From: Holophagales bacterium
GTDB lineage: Bacteria > Acidobacteriota > Thermoanaerobaculia > UBA5066
Assembly (NCBI GenBank): GCA_016714815.1
Contig: JADKBZ010000001.1
Location: forward strand, 310,001-374,000
Reading direction: 5' to 3'
DNA length: 64,000 nucleotides
In this document: positions 61,050 to 64,000 of the stretch, piece by piece
Layout: the number at the start of each line of letters is the position of its first letter
How positions within the stretch are numbered: position 1 is the first letter of the stretch
Position numbers and translations under genes: made by a program
Notes under the pieces: model-generated
Told to the model about the DNA's origin: nothing
Database searches by the model: none
The model's input: only the letters and a program-made list of their open reading frames with translations

Positions 61050-61692
61050 GTACGCCCAGCATGGGCTTCAGCCAGCGGGTGGGAGTCCCGCCGGGAGGAG
61101 GTCACACCGACCTGAGCGAAGCGCAAGGGCGGAAGCGCGAGCGACCGTCTGAAGGAAGCGTGGAGCGAGACCTGTGAGCCGATGAACAAGAACCGGATAT
61201 GAGGCGGAGTCTCCCGGGGCGAGCGACCTACTGATCGCGAAGCTCCGTGACCAAGGGGAGACAGCGTAGATCCGGCGGTTGTGCAGGGAAAGCTGAAGTT
61301 CTTATCTGGGGAGATCTCGCCTCAGGCCCGAAAGGGTCACGTCGCGGAAGCCGGTGGAGCGAGAAGTCAGCAGAGGCCGTAGTACCGGCGAGCGCCGGGA
61401 AGGGTCAAACGGACGGGAGGGCCAATCGACCGTCGACCTCGCAGGGGTAATGCCTCAGAAGTCCGGGAAACTGGAGCTGCCGTCGAGGGGTCCTGGTGAA
61501 GCCGGGGCAGGCAGACGGAGCGAGGAAACCCAAGCGGCGGAAGAGGGAGACGAGGGCTCAGGCGCGCGATAGAGCGGGGCTTCCGACGCCCCGCTGCGTG
61601 ACCTCAACCGGACGAACCGCCGGATGCGGACCCGCATGTCCGGTGGTGTGGGAGGGGAGCGGCGGTCACCTACCGCCGCCCCCTATCCCGAT
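61050..61692 (+). mobile_element. Group IIC intron lacking its reverse transcriptase
   Basis: A 643-base group II intron RNA. The 5' end reads GTACGCCCAGCATGGGC, close to the class C consensus GTGCG. Domain V lies at about 61614-61648: lower stem ACC/GGT, CGC catalytic triad at 61618-61620, CCGG/CCGG, a two-base GT bulge, and ATGCGG/CCGCAT. Domain VI follows (CGGCGGT/ACCGCCG) with a bulged branch-point A near 61685, and the 3' end is CCCGAT. Domain IV holds only a 40-codon fragment of the maturase, so mobility would need a protein supplied in trans. ACAA at 61186-61189 could pair with TTGT at 61045-61048 as EBS1-IBS1. Confidence 0.87.
61450..61572 (+). pseudogene. Remnant of the intron-encoded maturase N-terminus
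   Basis: A 40-residue frame from ATG 61450 to TAG 61570-61572 that resembles the first residues of class C intron proteins (QKSGKLELPSRGPGEA, then RRSEETQAAEEGDEG). All reverse transcriptase, maturase and endonuclease parts are missing; a small GC hairpin (about 61574-61594) joins the remnant directly to domain V. Confidence 0.6.
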
Positions 61693-61758
61693 TCCGGGCA
61701 TCGCTGACCCCTCGACGCCGCCCGCCCCGGGGGCGACACTCGCGCCGGAGGTACCGGC

Positions 61759-62940
61759 ATGAACGAGACGAGACTCCCCGGCTTCGGAACCCTCTGCATC
61801 CACGCGGGGCAGGAGCCGGAACCGGTCACCGGTGCCGTCTCCGTCCCGATCTTCCAGACCTCCACCTACGCTCAGGACGCCCTCGGCACCCCGCGGGCCG
61901 GCTTCGAGTACGCCCGGTCGAAGAACCCGACCCGCCTCGCCCTCGAGGAGCTCCTCGCCTCTCTCGAAGGGGGCGCCGCCGGGCACGCCTTCGCCTCCGG
62001 CCAGGCGGCCACCTCCACCCTCGCCACCGCCCATCTCCGGAGCGGCGACCACGTCGTCGTCAGCCGGTGCAGCTACGGCGGCACGTGGCGCTACTTCACG
62101 AAGGTCCTCGCCAACTTCGGCGTCGCCTTCTCGTGGGTCGACACGACCGACCTCGACGCGGTCCGTGCGGCGATCGGGCCCGCCACCCGGATGCTCTTCG
62201 TCGAGACCCCCGCGAACCCGACGATGGAGATCTCCGACCTCGCGGCCCTCGCGACGCTGGCCGGAGAAGCCTCCGCCCGCGCCGGCGCGAAGGTCCGCCT
62301 CGTCATCGACAACACCTTCGCCACCCCCTTCTTCCAGCGTCCCCTCGCCCTCGGCGCCGACGCCGTCGTCCACTCCACGACGAAGTACCTGAACGGCCAC
62401 TCCGACTCCATCGGAGGCGCCATCGTCTCCGCCACGGCGGAAGACGGCGCCCGCATCGCCTTCGTGCAGAACGCGGCCGGGGCGATCCTCTCCCCCTTCG
62501 ACTCCTTCCTCGTCACCCGCGGGATCAAGACCCTCGCCGTGAGGATGCGCGCCCACGACGAGAACGGCCGGGCCGTCGCCGCCTTCCTCGCGGTCCACCC
62601 GGCCGTGAAGCGGGTCTTCTACCCCGGTCTCCCCAGTCACCCCCAGCACGCCCTCGCCTCGAGGCAGATGTCGGGCTTCGGTGGCATGGTCTCCTTCGAC
62701 CTCGGCTCTCCCGAAGCGGTCCCCGCCTTCTTCGGCCGCCTGAAGCTCTGCACCATCGCCGAGTCGCTCGGCGGCGTCGAAACCCTCGTCGGCCAGCCCG
62801 CTACGATGTCCCACGGCAGCGTTCCCCCCGACGAGCGCGCCGCCCGCGGCATCACCGACGGGCTGGTCCGGCTCTCGGTCGGGATCGAGGACGTGGACGA
62901 CCTGCTGGCGGACGTGGCCCGGGCCCTGGAGGGGGAGTAG
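61759..62940 (+). CDS. Transsulfuration-family PLP enzyme
   Basis: A 393-residue Cys/Met-metabolism enzyme. The PLP Lys is in HSTTKYLNGHSD; other blocks are FQTSTYAQ, YARSKNPTR, ASGQAATSTL, SYGGTWRYF, ETPANPTMEI, VIDNTFATPF, and SLGGVETLVGQPATMSH with RLSVGIED at the end. It may be cystathionine gamma-synthase, a cystathionine lyase or a methionine gamma-lyase; residues that separate these are not decisive here. No partner gene lies nearby. The ATG at 61759 has GGAGG eight bases upstream. Confidence 0.9.
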   Translation: MNETRLPGFGTLCIHAGQEPEPVTGAVSVPIFQTSTYAQDALGTPRAGFEYARSKNPTRLALEELLASLEGGAAGHAFASGQAATSTLATAHLRSGDHVVVSRCSYGGTWRYFTKVLANFGVAFSWVDTTDLDAVRAAIGPATRMLFVETPANPTMEISDLAALATLAGEASARAGAKVRLVIDNTFATPFFQRPLALGADAVVHSTTKYLNGHSDSIGGAIVSATAEDGARIAFVQNAAGAILSPFDSFLVTRGIKTLAVRMRAHDENGRAVAAFLAVHPAVKRVFYPGLPSHPQHALASRQMSGFGGMVSFDLGSPEAVPAFFGRLKLCTIAESLGGVETLVGQPATMSHGSVPPDERAARGITDGLVRLSVGIEDVDDLLADVARALEGE

Positions 62941-62955
62941 GGGCGAGCCTGCACT

Positions 62956-62989
62956 CTTCGTAGTATCCTGCTTTTGTGATACTACGAAG
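62956..62989. promoter_or_regulatory. 12-bp inverted repeat over the ATPase start codon
   Basis: CTTCGTAGTATC at 62956-62967 and its perfect complement GATACTACGAAG at 62978-62989, 10 bases apart. The GTG start (62976-62978) lies at the edge of the right arm, so a bound protein or RNA hairpin here could block translation or transcription. Confidence 0.6.
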
Positions 62990-64000
62990 TACACTGCTCT
63001 CCGTCCTGCGGAGCCCCTCCGCTCCGCCCGCTCCGGACCCCGAGGTCGAGCGCGGCCTGGCCTCGCGGATCGACCTGAAGCCGGGCTGGGCGACCGTTCT
63101 CACCGGCGTGCGGCGCTGCGGGAAGAGCACCCTCCATTCGCAGCTCATGCGGCGGCAGCAGGCCGCCTTCGCCTGCAACCTCGAAGACACGCGCCTCTAC
63201 GGAATGGGGCCGGACGACTTCGCCCCGTTCCTCTCGGTGGTCGACGAACTCTCCGCCGCCGGGCAGCCCGTCTTCCTCGACGAAGTGCAGGAGGTCGACG
63301 AGTGGCAGAAGCTCGTCCGCGCGCTCCTCGACCGCGGGCGGGCCGTCTGCGTCACCGGATCGAACGCCTCGATCCTCGGGCGTGAGCTCGGCACGAAGCT
63401 CACGGGCCGGCACCTTTCCTTCGAGGTCTTTCCCTTCAGCTACCCCGAGTACCGTGCCTTTACCCGAACGGAAAGCGGGGCCGCCTCGCTCCGGGCCTGG
63501 CTCGACGACGGCGGCTTCCCGGGGTTCCTCGCCGCGCGCAGCGACCTCGTCCTGCAGGAGCTCCTCCGCGACGTCGTCCAGCGCGACGTCGCCGCCCGCC
63601 ACGCCCTCAGGGGAACGCGGCACGTCATGAGCCTCCTCCTCTTCCTCTTCGCGAACACGGGGCAGCCCTTCTCGTTCCAGCGCCTCACGAAAAGCCTCGC
63701 CATTCCGACCGTCGCCCAGACCTCGCACTACGTCGAGCTCCTCGAAGACGCCTACCTCCTCTTCCCGGTGCCGAAGCACGCCACCTCCTACCGCCAGCGC
63801 GTCGTCGCCCCGGCGCGCTACTACGCGATCGACAACGGGCTCCGGCGTGCAAACGCTCCCCAGCTCCAGCCCGACCTCGGCCACCGCCTCGAGAACGCCG
63901 TGGCGCTCCACCTGCGCCGGCAGGGTCGCGATCTCGCCTGGGCGGGCGAGAAAGACGCCTGGGAGTGCGACTTCGTCACCCGCGACGCCGCCATCCAGGT
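62976..64000 (+). CDS. AAA ATPase with DUF4143 (partial, runs off the window)
   Basis: At least 341 residues, open to the window end. The P-loop is LTGVRRCGKSTLHSQLM (residues ~45-61), Walker B is VFLDEVQEVDEWQK, and the sensor is CVTGSNASILG; FPFSYPEY and the DUF4143 region (RYYAIDNGLRR, LENAVALHLRR, WECDFVT) follow. This COG1373 family is widespread and of unknown function; the C-terminal part resembles a restriction-endonuclease fold in relatives. The GTG start has no Shine-Dalgarno and lies inside an inverted repeat. Confidence 0.88.
   Translation, partial: MILRSTLLSVLRSPSAPPAPDPEVERGLASRIDLKPGWATVLTGVRRCGKSTLHSQLMRRQQAAFACNLEDTRLYGMGPDDFAPFLSVVDELSAAGQPVFLDEVQEVDEWQKLVRALLDRGRAVCVTGSNASILGRELGTKLTGRHLSFEVFPFSYPEYRAFTRTESGAASLRAWLDDGGFPGFLAARSDLVLQELLRDVVQRDVAARHALRGTRHVMSLLLFLFANTGQPFSFQRLTKSLAIPTVAQTSHYVELLEDAYLLFPVPKHATSYRQRVVAPARYYAIDNGLRRANAPQLQPDLGHRLENAVALHLRRQGRDLAWAGEKDAWECDFVTRDAAIQ

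Noticed and set aside
61247..61450. A 67-codon frame within the group II intron
   Set aside because: It lies in the ribozyme's structured domains I-III and has no family resemblance.

Overview
The window is a GC-rich (roughly 70% by eye), densely packed bacterial chromosome segment with no phage, plasmid or CRISPR content. Ribosomal, replication, sigma-factor and cofactor genes dominate. The mixture suggests a Gram-negative soil or sediment bacterium of the Acidobacteriota type: rpsU-mutS2-dnaG-rpoD in one operon, a large energy-converting hydrogenase-related (Ehr) operon, proline-rich GAF proteins, two-component/eukaryote-like kinase hybrids, and secreted proteins with a C-terminal DTR...DVNGWF domain. 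The phylum is an inference from gene content, not shown directly.

Region by region. 0-3 kb: a small holin-like membrane protein, then an apparent phenylalanine attenuator (Phe-rich leader peptide plus a perfect 13-bp terminator) ahead of a three-domain aromatic-synthesis protein (prephenate dehydratase-like, DAHP synthase, chorismate mutase). 2.5-9 kb: yjbQ, a Fur-family regulator, photolyase, and on the minus strand a lytic transglycosylase coupled to a GAF/proline-rich protein. 9.1-15.6 kb: the macromolecular-synthesis operon rpsU-mutS2-dnaG-rpoD behind a clear promoter. 15.7-22.4 kb: a CAU tRNA, a zinc-ribbon coiled-coil protein, yggS, a rhomboid lacking its catalytic His, a DivIVA-like protein, hutI with a cyclodeaminase, a DUF2279-like protein and a BON/LysM protein. 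22.4-28.5 kb: a PHP phosphoesterase, a receiver-Ser/Thr kinase whose first 14 codons copy those of polA, and polA itself. 28.5-39.8 kb: a TonB-like protein, an HTH-EIIA protein and an eight-gene Ehr run (hyfB, hyfB, hyfC, hyfE, hyfF, large subunit, ferredoxin-NuoB fusion, hypA). The large subunit lacks the Cys ligands of the NiFe site. 39.9-45.9 kb: a glycosyltransferase, a secreted protein, vapBC and gamma-glutamyltransferase. 45.8-54.0 kb: selB-hypF, a membrane protein, an FAD dehydrogenase, a CYTH enzyme and a sugar nucleotidyltransferase. 53.9-56.5 kb: a pseudopilin, ComEA, a LuxR-type regulator, and a gene-poor stretch with strong hairpins. 56.5-60.4 kb: ubiA-like, deoxynucleoside kinase and panBCD. 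60.4-61.7 kb: a zinc-ribbon protein with a long structured leader, followed at its terminator by a group IIC intron that has lost its reverse transcriptase. 61.7-64 kb: a transsulfuration enzyme and a truncated DUF4143 ATPase.

Two sequence-wide patterns matter for reading the annotation. Six genes (mutS2, polA, Ehr large subunit, the secreted protein, the CYTH enzyme and the LuxR-type regulator) are each broken by one single-base shift, all at runs of two or more G/C. Since several are essential, these look more like sequencing errors than pseudogenes. Separately, four genes (slt, yggS, hutI, the DUF2279-like gene) have no ATG, GTG or TTG where their family N-terminus begins, but each has a CTG inside a CTGA, three of these overlapping the preceding stop codon.
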